A stretch of 64,000 nucleotides of DNA from Dolomedes plantarius (GCA_907164885.2 OU015500.1:49320033-49384032); one strand, 5' to 3'. Positions 48,210 to 58,319 are shown, counted from the stretch's first letter. The notes: generated by a model not told the origin, from the sequence alone. A program made the numbers and translations.

Positions 48210-48741
48210 TTTGTAATTGCAAATGTATACATTGAAATTTTGTGTGCGCTCCATTCATTATACAGATTATCATTTATAGAGTCATAGTTATCATTTATAG
48301 AGTCAGTTTTTAAAAAACAATTTTTATTAAATTTTTTTAAAAAAGCTTATTAGTAATTTATTAGCTATTATAATGCACTTCTATGTACATTCTAATCTGG
48401 GAGCAGTACAGTCTTCAAATGTTATTTCAAACTCTAACCATATTGTATTATTTACTTATAGACACCAGTTTCCTGCTTTACCTAAAGTGACTCCCTCAAT
48501 ACCTGTTTGGCAACTCCCTTCGAAAGAAAAGGATGAAGACACTATCAAGCAAAATGGCAATGCAAGCGAACACCAATATTCTGATGATCATGGAAGTTCT
48601 GAAACTAAATCACCTTCTTGTGAAATTAATTCTGAAGATGATGATGCTAGTGAGCATATTGGAGAAATGAAGAATCCTGAAGTTAACTCTTCCCAGTATG
48701 AACATTCAGAAGAATTAACTAATGATACCCCTATATCCTGA
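36099..48741 (+). CDS. PEX14: PEX14, peroxisomal membrane import docking protein (6 coding exons)
   Basis: Exons 36099-36161, 37323-37407, 37911-38131, 38780-38956, 41723-41805 and 48462-48741 join in phase (909 nt, 302 residues plus TGA); all introns are GT-AG. PEX14 sits in the peroxisomal membrane and docks cargo-loaded PEX5 for matrix protein import. Residues about 22-62 are the Pex14 N-terminal domain (NTAVNFLLNPGV, then KTAFLKKKGLND), which binds WxxxF motifs of PEX5. Residues 104-121 are a hydrophobic membrane segment (SLIVIGVALFGAHYIY). Residues about 133-209 form the coiled coil, ending ELKTEIASVKSLLLNR, which closely matches vertebrate PEX14. PSIPVWQLP follows, then an acidic Ser/Glu-rich tail. 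The human protein is longer (377 residues), mostly in the tail. Intron 5 is about 6.7 kb and full of transposons. Confidence 0.93.
37101..37132. repeat. Dispersed palindrome copy 1 (PEX14 intron 2 side)
   Basis: The perfect palindrome AAAAGAGGTACCTCTTTT at 37110-37127, preceded by an A run and followed by GATGTA. It lies in PEX14 intron 1. An identical sequence is at 39581-39613. Confidence 0.8.
37323..37407 (+). CDS. PEX14: PEX14 coding exon 2 (docking domain)
   Basis: The acceptor AG is at 37321-37322 and the donor GTATAT at 37408, ending in phase 1. It encodes the first half of the PEX5-binding domain: TAVNFLLNPGV and KTAFLKKK. The ORF is too short to stand out by length. Confidence 0.93.
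37911..38131 (+). CDS. PEX14: PEX14 coding exon 3 (domain end and membrane segment)
   Basis: The acceptor TTTTCAG is just before 37911 and the donor GTAAGT at 38132. It starts GLNDAEISLAYKRA, the conserved end of the docking domain, then a Pro-rich linker (TPLPPPVP) and the hydrophobic segment ending YIYK. Reading past 38131 enters intron 3. Confidence 0.95.
38780..38956 (+). CDS. PEX14: PEX14 coding exon 4 (coiled coil)
   Basis: The acceptor ATTTTAG precedes 38780 and the donor GTTTGA is at 38957, phase 0 at both ends. It encodes TYIEPLLFGENSE, equivalent to the YLLPLILGG stretch of vertebrates, and then heptad-like sequence (LEKQLFEMANSLSQLERHV). Confidence 0.92.
39581..39613. repeat. Dispersed palindrome copy 2 (PEX14 intron 4)
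   Basis: The same A run, palindrome AAAAGAGGTACCTCTTTT (39590-39607) and GATGTA as at 37101-37132. The identity covers at least 32 bp and stops abruptly on both sides. Confidence 0.8.
40136..40451. mobile_element. pogo/Tigger-like MITE in PEX14 intron 4
   Basis: Ends CAGTCAAACCCTGTTATA and TATAATGGGGTTCGACTG are inverted repeats flanked by TA on both sides (40134-40135 and 40452-40453). CAGT-starting ends and a TA target fit the pogo branch of Tc1/mariner. Length is 316 bp, with no coding capacity. Confidence 0.85.
41723..41805 (+). CDS. PEX14: PEX14 coding exon 5 (end of coiled coil)
   Basis: The acceptor CTTACAG precedes 41723 and the donor GTAATT is at 41806, leaving two bases of an Arg codon. 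It encodes LRELKTEIASVKSLLLNR, the most recognisable PEX14 segment. Confidence 0.95.
42071..42226. mobile_element. MITE family X (CAGTGGAATCTCGAT ends), copy 1
   Basis: The inverted ends CAGTGGAAGCTCGATCTATC and ATCGAGATTCCACTG lie within (TA)n. The body carries internal CGTTTTCC/ATCG repeats in both orientations. This is a 156-bp non-coding copy in PEX14 intron 5. Related copies are at 47982, 55012 (partial) and 61825. Confidence 0.85.
42241..43498 (-). mobile_element. Tc1-like transposon in PEX14 intron 5
   Basis: The ends CAGGTGATTATCAAAATAAT and ATTATTTTGATAACCACCTG are inverted and flanked by TA. The 1258-bp length is normal for a Tc1-family element. It sits directly beside MITE X copy 1, in the TA repeat. 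Confidence 0.9.
42456..42946 (-). pseudogene. Tc1 transposase fragment
   Basis: On the - strand an upstream frame (42946-42698) contains CQKTAFGPTNDCSHCSLQQD and a second (42683-42456) contains LNGKDYVEILAHHPMEQTLF, then VLQDDNPPIHRAKSIKYWF. The QDDNxPIH block carries the second catalytic aspartate of the DD34E triad. The third acidic residue region (SPDLNxIE) is scrambled by frameshift and the N-terminal helix-turn-helix is not readable. Inactive. Confidence 0.8.
43519..43735. repeat. Intronic duplicate, left copy
   Basis: It matches 48218-48420 over about 200 bp: TACATTGAAATTTTGT, ATACAGATTATCA, TATAATGCACTT and GGAGCAGTA occur in the same order. In both places the block follows a MITE X copy, and in the left place the Tc1 element has been inserted between them. 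Confidence 0.75.
44107..44886 (+). mobile_element. Helitron D, complete non-autonomous copy in PEX14 intron 5
   Basis: It starts TCTATATATATAAAGCAG after an A and ends CCGTAGCAAAGCACGG (hairpin), ATATTCAG, CTAG, then T. Length 780 bp with no coding capacity. It is the intact reference for Helitron B at 12.5-14.8 kb. Confidence 0.75.
44897..45481 (-). mobile_element. 3' LTR of a Ty3/gypsy element (intron 5)
   Basis: On the - strand the LTR starts TGTGACATTATAAG at 45481, immediately after a polypurine tract, and ends ATGCCACA at about 44897. An AATAAA (- strand) lies near 44976. The first 180 bp of it recur at 47772-47955, which confirms that it is a repeat of the element. The left end abuts Helitron D, separated only by TA repeats. 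Confidence 0.75.
45482..45494 (-). other. Polypurine tract of the gypsy element
   Basis: On the - strand TGGGAGGGGGGA lies directly before the TGTGACATT LTR start. This is the plus-strand primer site of LTR retrotransposons and fixes the orientation of the element. Confidence 0.75.
45790..46085. repeat. Tandem repeat, about 122 bp x 2
   Basis: AGCCATGAAAAGAATAACAT occurs at about 45896 and 46018, with similar flanks (ATATGGC..AATTGAATCTC). It lies in the non-coding 3' region of the gypsy element. Confidence 0.75.
47040..47170. repeat. Short tandem repeat, about 60 bp x 2
   Basis: GTTTGTTTATC(C/T)GCTATCAGCTG, then GGCGACTGGGGTTTCTT, occurs twice, within the gypsy 3' region. Confidence 0.75.
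47175..47833 (-). pseudogene. gypsy RNase H joined to integrase C-terminus
   Basis: The - strand frame from about 47770 encodes RNase H: LRPVAYHSRGLRPYEKNYSA, ELECLAIVDSVERF, FTIFMDHAALVWL and KGSTSHEADFLSRQ. It ends at about 47330 with DNTPIPAN. Further on, - strand sequence at about 47340-47175 reads KLTQAYEGPFTITKQLSNVT and ASRLRYFNSAQNFEL, the GPY/F-type integrase C-terminal domain. The zinc-binding and catalytic core of integrase are missing, so an internal deletion joins the two. Reverse transcriptase, protease and gag are also gone. Confidence 0.8.
47772..47955 (-). mobile_element. Partial 5' LTR (U3) of the gypsy element
   Basis: Nearly identical to 45345-45481 (TTATTGTGTTGTTTTCCCCA through GAGATTCAACTTATAATGTCA). 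It begins exactly where RNase H coding sequence stops, at a shared GAAAAGAA, suggesting recombination between U3 and pol. A short extra copy of AGATTCAACTTAT follows at the right end. Confidence 0.75.
47982..48154. mobile_element. MITE family X, copy 2
   Basis: CAATGGAATCTCGATCTATC at the left and ATCGAGATTCCACTG at the right, flanked by (TA)n. Same length class (173 bp) as the copy at 61825. Confidence 0.85.
48160..48207. repeat. (TA)n microsatellite
   Basis: Begins at the right end of MITE X copy 2. Confidence 0.9.
48218..48420. repeat. Intronic duplicate, right copy
   Basis: Counterpart of 43519-43735. It ends about 40 bp before PEX14 exon 6, so the acceptor region of intron 5 is partly duplicated in the intron itself. 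Confidence 0.75.
48462..48741 (+). CDS. PEX14: PEX14 coding exon 6 (acidic tail, stop)
   Basis: The acceptor TTATAG precedes 48462. The first base completes the Arg codon, then HQFPALPKVTPSIPVWQLP matches the family, followed by a Ser/Asp/Glu-rich tail ending TNDTPIS. Upstream in-frame sequence at 48373-48461 belongs to the intron. Confidence 0.93.
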
Positions 48742-49400
48742 AATTATTATGAGCAAAGATCACATATCATGGTTGACTAAAAATATATGATGTTATATAA
48801 ATGGGGAAATGTAAATTTTATTTATTCTGTTATACTCTGTTTATATAGTCAGTTACTGTTTTCGGTGTTGTGCATTCCATATTAACACAAATATTACTTA
48901 ATATTATAGATTGTATATAGTTTTAAGTTTTGTGTGTAGGTAGTAATTTAAAGATTGCTCTTAAACTGCTATTTCAAGTTTTATTTCATCCTGAATTTTG
49001 TTAAAAATATGTGTTTGTAGAAAATTTCTGGCTTTGCTGTTAATTTTCTTAGTTATTTTCAGACAATTTTTTTTTCTTTTAATACCTATTGGAAATGTGC
49101 CTTGTGTATAATGTTATTGTTTTCTTATGCTTATATTTGACTTAATCTAGTAAAAATTATCAAATGACCACACTCTATATTGCTCATATTGAAATGAGAA
49201 TTTATATTCTTTTAATGGGAATGATATAAATGTTGCCAAATTTATGCAGTCACATCAATTTCTTAAGTGTTGTTTAATATGTCAACTGTTAAAGTGCATT
49301 TTTGTAATCTGAGAAATTTTTTGTAATAATCAAAAAATAATTTTTATTATCATCTTTGTTAGTCTCATATGCTGATTATATATTGTAACGAATAAATATT
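48742..49400 (+). other. PEX14: Probable PEX14 3'UTR
   Basis: AT-rich sequence after the stop codon with no other frame. AATAAA at about 49391 is a plausible polyadenylation signal, but several A-rich variants occur earlier and later. Confidence 0.4.
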
Positions 49401-52400
49401 AATAATAAGTATCATTAATTAGATTCTTTACTGTGTGAAAAAAATTTTTTTACTGTATTTTTATACTTTGTTGAACTTAGTTATAATTTTCTTTTAACAA
49501 TAAGATATTGCGTATTTAAACTAATTGGTTTGTAGGATGTCTAACAGGCATGTTACCTCTAAAAGTCATAAAAATCATTCAAAAGTGGCATATTTCACCT
49601 GCCAGTTTTGAATTTTTTCTCTGGGAGTAAATATCCTTTTAAAAATAGGAGAAAAACCTATTTTCTTTAGTGAAATATTATTAAAAATTCTATTTGTAAC
49701 TAATATGAACTATAGACATCAGTTGGAGAAAGGGGACTGACAATTATAAACTTGCATCAGCAATTATAACTTGTATAACATTTTATGTTCCTGGTAGTTA
49801 ACTTCTGTGTTTATTTTACTTTATGATCAGTTTATTTGTAAAACTGACTTAAGAACTAATTTCTCTGTTTTAAACATAAAATATAGCTGCAGCCAATTCT
49901 CTCAAAATTCAGACCTTGAAATTTGATCTTTATTTAAAAATATAAAAATTTAAACAAAATTCCCAGTCTCCCAAACTTTATGAAAATATTTAATTCCTTT
50001 GCACTTTATAGACCGATTAAGTTATATTGTTTCTCCTTAACACAAATAATGTAAATAATTCAACACGAAATAATACATATAAAGAAGGCATAGACAGCCG
50101 AACAAATTAATAGAAAACCTACCCTAGCATTGAAAAATTTTAACTTTTCAATAAAAGATTGTGCAGTTTCAACAAATCCTCATGTTGAAAACAGACAAAT
50201 ATAACTAAAAAGTAAATAATTCAACAGAGAAAGATAATTACTAACAGGAAGAATGCAGGCAAAATAAACCGAAATCACGCACTTAGGGCTCAACGCACCA
50301 TAAATGCAAGATCTGTAGCAGTAAAAGAAGTAAATCATATAACGAGGCAACTGACTGGTCTCTTCACTAGGGAGCCTAACCAAATCTGTTACCTCAAGGG
50401 GGAACTTTCTAAATAGGATGCAGATCTAACCAAAAGACATCCCAAGGCCCCAAGTTCCCCATTGAAACAGATAGTCAAATCAAATGAAAATAAACAGAAA
50501 TCCTGCACTTAAAGCTAAACGCACCATAAAGGCAAGTAAACATACAAGCTAAAAGTACAAGAACTTGTCATTCATGTACTCTCTGGCTTATCAAAATGAG
50601 TAACATTCGATTGCTTGCTTGAGAATAGCCATAGTTTCTATTGCTCCTATGTCTTTAAAAATTCTTTATTTTCAATTTTTTAATAAGTAAAATGTTAAAG
50701 ATTTTTATCAGTTTATTTCTTTATATGCTTTCTAACCAAAACTAAAGATTTTGCTGGGAGACTCATATATTACTTATTTATTAAGAATTGAAATCCTGTG
50801 TGCATCTAGAAAAAACTACTGCTTTTTGTTTTTCTTACGATAACTTGCAGTTCACATGCTAGCAAAAATTTTTTTTTTCCAACGTGTCATTTATCTTGAC
50901 TATATTTGTCCATCAACACCACAAAATCTTGTTGGCTACTTTGTTATGGGAACACCATTTAGGTGAGCCAATATTGCTCTCTATCAGGGGGCAAGGTGGG
51001 AACATCTAAGTCTTAGTTAGGAGTTAAACACAAGCACACTGTATGTAAACTTACAACACTAACCACTATACTATTTGGGCAGCATGTGTTCTTTTTATTT
51101 CTGTTAAAAATTACTAATGGGAAAAATTTTGGAAAAGAGCTTCATTTTTTATTACTTTCATTGAGTTGAATGAAAAAAAAAGTTTCTCATTTCTGGGGAA
51201 AAATTTGATTTTTTGGAATGTTATATATTTTAAAAAACACTGATCAAGGAGATTATTAGATTTCACTGATACATTAATGCTCATGTATGACAATATTTCA
51301 GAATGAATTTGCATTCATTTTGTTGCAAATTACATGCTCTATATCAGCTAATTGAATGAAATTGTTCAAATGTGATAAGCGAATGCTTATTACATTTGTA
51401 CAATTCACCACCATTTAAAGTACAGGTTGCCTGAAAATTCAGGTAAATAATTCTGTATACTTACATTGATGAAAATGTGCATGGAAATAAAAGTTTACAA
51501 CACGAGTGTAAATTTGGGAAAACTATAAAAATAATATATAAAGATGTCAGCTGATGAGCATGATGTGTGAATACAATTACATTAAACACACTAATCTGTA
51601 AATATGAAATTCTATCACCAATAATGGCATCCTCTACTTGGTGCATTGAATGAGATGCCAGTAATAACCTTCCGTTATAGTTGACAGTAACAAATTGTAT
51701 AATAAACTTCCTGTACTTATTCGTCTTTGAGAACTGCCAAAATTTTCTATTCAAGTGTATAATTAATTAGCTAAAATCATTTATGAAAATGACTGGGCTA
51801 ATTGATAGAGAATGTTACTGATTTCTCACATTGAAAATCTCTTTTGCAACATTTTATGATTGGTTGGTTTGTAGAGATGCCACAGTCAAATTTTGTTACA
51901 CAAGGGTTATTTAGTTTATTTGTAATCAATCTGTGACAAATCTTGAATTCTTTCTCTTGTTGCTATTTTGAAAAATCCAGTTATTTAAGTCATAGTTAAA
52001 TTTTTAATATTGGTTTGTATGTTGTTTAATGAGAATTAGAAAAAATGAATTATAATATGCTTTTAAAAGATGATTTGTAAGTGTTATATAATACCTCAAT
52101 GTGTTAATTTGATGTATTTAGTTTGTTTTCAAGGTTGTAATATATTGTTTTTGAACTTTACAAAAAAATTTTTTGAATATGCCAAAGACAGAAATGTTGA
52201 CTACGTAATCTCATAAGTTTTTACTTTATGGCAATTGGTGTATTACTTTTTTTCTGTTTAGTATATTATTCATTTGTTCTGTGTCAAGTAATCTTACTTG
52301 ATAATAAAGTGATCAAATTGCCTGATTAATAATTTACTAAGTTGCCTTTTTAATTCTTCTGAGATATGTGCATGTTAATTACATTACCTCTTGGTGTTAA

Positions 52401-52676
52401 GGAAAATTTATATTGGGAGGTTAAGGAAAATTTATATGACTGCAAGCAAGTACTATGTTTTTCATAATCTTTGACGTATTTATGTTAGATAGACAAAATA
52501 CTGCTTATAGATTGATAATTTAACACTTTCACAACAAGAAATCTCAGTAATTTATTCAGGTATTATAAAAAGTTTTTTTTTTTCCTACGTCATAGGGCTG
52601 TGGCGTAATCTGCCATAAGCCTTCTAGCAGCTCAGTAAAAGTGTTATAAAAAGTACAAAATTATTCAATTACTTAA
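49401..52676. other. AT-rich intergenic DNA
   Basis: About 3.3 kb in which I recognise no gene or transposon. The only repeat noticed is a direct copy of GGTTAAGGAAAATTTATAT near 52395-52440. The last bases are the TTAA target of the piggyBac element. Confidence 0.45.
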
Positions 52677-53947
52677 CCCATTTAAGACCGCTCCATGTTT
52701 CCTTTATTGGAAATGCACCAAACAGTTTTTTAACACTTCTTAGAATATTAATTACACAAATAAGTTGTTTCCATAAAATTAAATTTATTTTTACAAGAGT
52801 TACAAAATGTTGCATTTTTGCAACATCAGTCCAAAATGGTGTAATAATAATAAAAAAAAATTAAAAATTTTAAAGTCTTTGATACATTTTGCATGAAGAG
52901 GTACATTACACTTATTACATACATTAATTGTTTGACTTTTGCAGTGTTTACATCTTTTTTGTTTATTTTCACTATTTTTAGTAATAATATGGCCCATACG
53001 GTCTTTCCGAGTTTCGTTGAGAATTAGATTTTGAATTGAAGATGGTCTTCCAATATGTGAAGTTTCAGGTAAAACAGAATTCATCTGCATTTCTTCAAGC
53101 CTTTTTATCAAAGATATGGCTCTCTCAAAGATATAGATATCTGAAACTCTAATAAACTTATTTTAGAATTCATTACATCCATGTAGAGTCTCCATTTTTC
53201 CCGTACAATTTGCTCCTTTTTCTTACTGTACTGCTTACTTTTACATTTATTAGAAAAAATGTCGATTTCACCTGCAATGTCTTTAGGTGATTCGACATTT
53301 TCCCATAAAATATCATCATCAATAGCTTCTTCATCCGTCAAATTATCCGGATCTGGAGGGCTAATGACGAATTATGGTTCATCATTATCTTCTGTTGAGG
53401 ACGATTCTGAAATATCATCATCACCTAGCTCATGAAAATACTCCAATGCCTCTTCCAATGTCAAAAATCGTTTTTTTTTTGACAAACTTATCTGCAATGA
53501 AAACAATACCAATTTACAGCATAAAAAACTAGGCAGCCTATCAAAATCTTAAATAATACACATTGGACTGATGTTGCATTTTTGCAACATTTTTTAAAAT
53601 ATGAATTGAGAAACATAAAAACAAAAATTTTGCCTTACCTGTTGAAGCCATTTTGTTCTTTATTCTCTACTAAACTCGAAACAAGCATCAAATCGGAAAT
53701 TTAACATGTGCTGCTATCTACAGTTATTATTTGAAATTAGTCATTTTTTTCCCTTTCAAAACATCAGAAAAAACAATTTTTTGCAAATACTAAAAGTGGG
53801 TAAATGTGAAGACAAAAAATCTATTATGAACAATTAAAGTATAGAGAATAAAATAAAAATGTTACTTTAGACGTACAAAACTTAGAACATACCTTTAAAA
53901 AATACAGAAATTAATGTTGCGTTTTCGCAACGCCAGTCTTAAATGGG
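52677..53947 (-). mobile_element. piggyBac deletion derivative with TTAA duplication
   Basis: CCCATTTAAGAC at the left and GTCTTAAATGGG at the right are inverted ends flanked by TTAA (52673-52676 and 53948-53951). A GTTGCATTTTTGCAAC palindrome lies at about 52810 and again near 53573. It is distinct in sequence from the piggyBac at 12.9 kb. Length 1271 bp, about half a full element. Confidence 0.9.
52800..53651 (-). pseudogene. piggyBac transposase: N-terminal acidic region and C-terminal zinc domain only
   Basis: A 13-nt first exon starts with ATG at 53651 and ends at a GTAAGG donor. An acceptor (TTTTCATTGCAG) precedes 53491, opening a second exon. A run of ten A shifts the frame there; beyond it are TLEEALEYFHELGDDDISES, a stop near 53374, then EEAIDDDILWENVESP. 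The catalytic core with its aspartates is missing. After the deletion, the - strand encodes QKRCKHCKSQTINVCNKC and CNVPLHAKCIKDF, the cysteine/histidine zinc-binding C-terminus that recognises the element's ends in this family. Confidence 0.8.
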
Positions 53948-53951
53948 TTAA

Positions 53952-54548
<597 letters not shown>

Positions 54549-54740
54549 CAGGGCCCGAGTTAGCCTAATTGTAACGAGTTGGGCTTTGCACGGAGCGTGC
54601 TCGATTCAAATACCGGCAAGCGCCATTCAATACCTTCGAGTCTTGGCCGGATATAGGCACGTTAAATCCGTAGAACGGAAAGTCTCCATGATGTCAGTGG
54701 GTGGGTGAAGGTACGAACCTGCCGAATGTTGACTGTGGGG
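54549..54740 (+). mobile_element. tRNA-derived SINE, type 1
   Basis: GAGTTAGCCTAATTGTAACG resembles an A box and GTGCTCGATTCAAATACC a B box about 35 bp on. A non-tRNA body follows to a G run near 54740. The expected anticodon arm does not fold. Confidence 0.6.
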
Positions 54741-54770
54741 GGGGTGCTCGGTCAATATATATATATATAA

Positions 54771-54995
54771 GGCTTGTGGCGGCCCAGTGGTACAGCACGC
54801 TGGTTTTCGGTATTGAGGGTGCTCGGATCGAATCCTGGCGTCGCGCCACGAAAAACGCCTCCGTTCTTGCAGTCCCTTCATAGGGGGTGAGGCTGTCCGC
54901 CTATATGGTGCCCCCATAATAAAATGGGCAGTAAAATTGCGGCGTAGTATAGGCGAATGTTTGACAAGTGCCTCCGCATTGGAAAAATAAATAAA
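54771..54995 (+). mobile_element. tRNA-derived SINE, type 2
   Basis: GTGGCGGCCCAGTGGTACAG has an A box (GGCCCAGTGGT) and GCTCGGATCGAATCCTGGCG a B box. The body continues to an A-rich tail, GGAAAAATAAATAAATA, a typical SINE end. A MITE X fragment starts right after it. Confidence 0.7.
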
Positions 54996-55011
54996 TATAT
55001 ATATATATACA

Positions 55012-55127
55012 CAGTGGAATCTCGATCGATCGTTTTCGGATCCATCGTTTTTCCGTATGTGTCGTTCATTTTATCCAGTCCCAATGATCATATTGCTTTC
55101 TTATGTTTCAGCATCTATCATTTTCCG
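55012..55127. mobile_element. MITE family X, copy 3 (right end missing)
   Basis: It begins CAGTGGAATCTCGATCGATC and follows the copy at 61825 to about ATCATTTTCCGCG, then loses homology. The second terminal repeat is absent. Confidence 0.8.
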
Positions 55128-56261
55128 CGATGGGAATGGGTCAATGCCGCCAGGACAAAAGTACTTGCCGCGTTATATATGTATAATAAATAAGAAATTT
55201 CCAAATAATTGAGTTCATGCCTTCGTTCAATAATTTCCATTCAGTGAATCGACATCTCAACACAGAACGTTAACATAACAGTTCTGGAATGCACAAAATG
55301 CGCTACGTCCGCAACATGCTATGCACTCACCTAACGTAACAACGGTTTCGGTGTCTTTTTCAAAAACTGCTGAATTGCCGTGTAGATTTACGGTAATTTG
55401 CAGCTATTTCCTTCTCACAAAGATTTACATTCTTCGTTACATTTGATAATGAATGCCATTTTCCCATATATATATTCTGGTTTCAGCTGATGATCTGGCA
55501 ACTGGAAATGTCAAAGTTGGTTATTAATAACTTCTATTAATCAAATGTTAATGGAAGCAATTAGTGGCTACCATTCTGATCCATTTCAGTTTGGATTTTG
55601 CAGTCGGCTTTTCACATTCACGAGGGTTTGGGGCACAGGACTCCCACGAAAGGGGATGAATATCCCTAGTCCCCGCATGTTTTTACTCTTTACAGTGTTA
55701 TCTCAATTGAACATGCATCTAAAAGTAAATCAATACAGTGCACTGCAATACAGTAAAATTTATTAGTTTCAAATTATTTTAATGACAATGTAGGCTTGCA
55801 TACGCCCACTCTTACACAAAGGAAATCAATACAGGACACGTATATGTTATGCAAGCACAGTATGTAGGGAGGAGTAAAATCATTCCATTTTACAAATCAC
55901 AATAAAATGGAATAAAGGTTTGTGTTTTTAAACTTTAGTATGGTTTAAAAAAAGTTTAATTATTGATTTAAAAAAAGTGACATCTCCGAGTTTTCAATTT
56001 ATTTATTTTATTATATTATTTATTTATTTATTTTTATTCCATTACTCTTTTTATTCCATTGCTTACTCACCCCAACTTTGTCCCATTTATTTACAGCCAC
56101 AACAAGTAAATAAAAAAAATAGCAACTGGTTTTCATATATTTTTCTAGTCGGGATGGTACGACTCGAGCTATCGAGGGAAACACATGTGAAAAAAAAAAA
56201 AAAAAAGGATTAGAAACCACTGGTCTAAGAAACTGAATCTTGCAATTTAATACTAATTAAG
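55128..56261. other. AT-rich DNA without genes
   Basis: It contains a T/TTTA-rich stretch near 56000-56045 and an A run near 56188. No gene recognised. Confidence 0.4.
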
Positions 56262-56345
56262 AATAAGCCATGCGACAGATGATGGCCGAATGACTCAGGC
56301 GCTGGCATCTGGTACTACACTCGGTTCGAGAGGAAGTATTAGACT
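56262..56345 (+). other. tRNA-like fragment
   Basis: GATGGCCGAATGACTCAGG resembles an A box and ACTCGGTTCGAG part of a B box, but the second half decays. It may be a SINE head. Confidence 0.35.
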
Positions 56346-56659
56346 TGTCAACTGCTGGCATAAGTACCTGTAACCGTTTGGGAATGGTTGTCTCTAGCCA
56401 CGTGTAACGAAAGCTGATCGTTACGCTTTCAGCCAGATAGCTCCTTGAAAGTATTTGTACCAACGCTTTGAGAATATCTTGTAATTCAATGCTCATTCTG
56501 GGAATGGTTTTTCTGCCGTTATTTAGATTGCTCTTTTGATTTGGTGAACTTCTCAAGAATATGCAAAACGTCTATGACAGTTTTGCAATGCTTTTAATTC
56601 TGATGATCTGATATTCCTTGAGCGGCACTTTTTAGAATTTTAGTAGCTGAACTTAGTGC

Positions 56660-56825
56660 CAGACCCTCACTAAAGGAAGTATTTAGACTTGTCACCATTC
56701 CTGTCGCCTTTGGAAATCACTCCTTATGAGGGATCAGCACGAGAACGTTCATGCCTTAGTTGAGATTCGAACCCAAGCCTATTCTTGGGAAGCTCTGACG
56801 CTAAACATTATACGACGTGAACGGC
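56660..56825 (-). mobile_element. tRNA-derived SINE fragment
   Basis: On the - strand from about 56825, CGTCGTATAATGTTTAGCG is A-box-like and GGGTTCGAATCTCAAC about 35 bp later is a good B box. A non-tRNA tail runs toward lower coordinates. The 3' end is not defined. Confidence 0.5.
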
Positions 56826-57974
56826 GCTTATTTAAAGTAAGATGTTAAATGAGTGCGTCTAGAATACTTTTCCATACTTTTGAAAAGTACCGAGAATTCT
56901 TTTTTCAGTTGCAATTCTACACCTATAATTTTAGAAAAGACCAGTGAACTGTTTCTTTAAATCAAGCTTTCAAAACAAAGAGTAAATTTTGTACAGATAT
57001 GTTACATTCTTCTTGACTTTTCTAGCAACTTGTTCAGTTACTGTATTGTGTGTGAAGTTCTGTACTGTTTGTTTATCTCAAGGGTTGAGTCGCACATATT
57101 TGCTGAACATTTTTGTGATTGCACCACGTTTGTAGAACACACAAAGAAAAGATGTTTGTAAAATCTGATAACAGATGTTCTAGTCTGAGAGAAATGCTTG
57201 GATAAATTCGATCAGCGTATCCCTATTGATAGAATTTTCCACACAGTCGGCATCTGTTTGACTGAGAAATTGAGAAATATAATCTGCTAGATTCAGATGT
57301 TACGATAACATAAGCTTTCGAAATTAACCCCTTTGTTGAATTTTATGAAAATAAAATTCAACAAAATTGTTAGCTATTTTCATATTTTTCGGTATAAAAG
57401 TATATAATTTCGAGACACTTTAAAAACCCATCGCTTACTGTTCAAAGACAACTAATATCAAAATCAACTCTATGGCTTTCCTGTTATTTTTAAATATATA
57501 TATTTATCCTCTGTTGTTGAGAATGTCACGGTGATGATATTCACGGTTATGAAGATTTCGCATGCTTGGGTCTATAATATTAAAGAAGACACAACCTTTT
57601 ATAAACAAAGTATTTTTAACTAAAGAAATTTTTTTCACATTACATTATAACCTTTTCTTTGTGAAATTGCATTTTGAAAGGTAAATTATTCCTTACTAGC
57701 AGATGAAATTGCTCACAATGTTTCAGGATTATAAAATAACTTTTTAGTCTCGTACGAACGCGCTTTAGAGTAGATAGATGTACTAATCGGAATACGTAAT
57801 GTATACTTTAAATTAAGCTTTTTTAAATTGCTTTTATATAAATTCAAGCATAAGAACAAAGCAAGTTAATATGTACATTATGTATGCAATATGATCAGGA
57901 AACGTTGGTGGTCGATGCTGCAGGAGTTTTAGCGATATGCAGTATATTGCCAAAAATCATGTAGGTCGAGAGAG
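56826..57974. other. AT-rich DNA without genes
   Basis: No gene or repeat family recognised. Confidence 0.4.
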
Positions 57975-57977
57975 TAA

Positions 57978-58135
57978 AGGCCAGTTCACATGGTAGTCCG
58001 TTAGCGTAAGCGTAAAGGTCAACGGAGTGTTCGCGGATGATGATACGTGAGTCAACGAATGATGTCATAGCGCTCAGATATATGATTGGTTAAAATTTAA
58101 CGTTTACGCTAACGGACTGCTATGTGAACAGGCCC
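57978..58135. mobile_element. Harbinger-type MITE (TAA target), copy 1
   Basis: The ends AGGCCAGTTCACATGG and CTATGTGAACAGGCCC are inverted and extend inward through GTCCGTTAGCGTAA (about 35 bp). TAA flanks both sides (57975-57977 and 58136-58138), the three-base target of PIF/Harbinger. Length 158 bp. Confidence 0.85.
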
Positions 58136-58319
58136 TAAGGGCCTGTATACATCGAGTCGGTCAGCTTCAGCGTTACTCGTATTGACATATACTCTTAGAC
58201 AGAAAAAAAAAAAAAAAAAACGCACCAAGAAGGAGTTATCCGAATGGGACGAAAATCAGTAAATGTAATGTATATGTACAGAAAAACAAATGATTACAAT
58301 CTGAGAAAAATTGGATGAT

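Noticed and set aside
47883..48273. Tyr/Ile-rich frames over TA repeats (also near 54400, 55000 and 61900)
   Set aside because: They are translations of (TA)n and MITE X and not genes.
48373..48461. Extension of PEX14 exon 6 upstream to 48373
   Set aside because: It lies before the TTATAG acceptor and within the intron duplicate; exon 5 joins in phase only at 48462.
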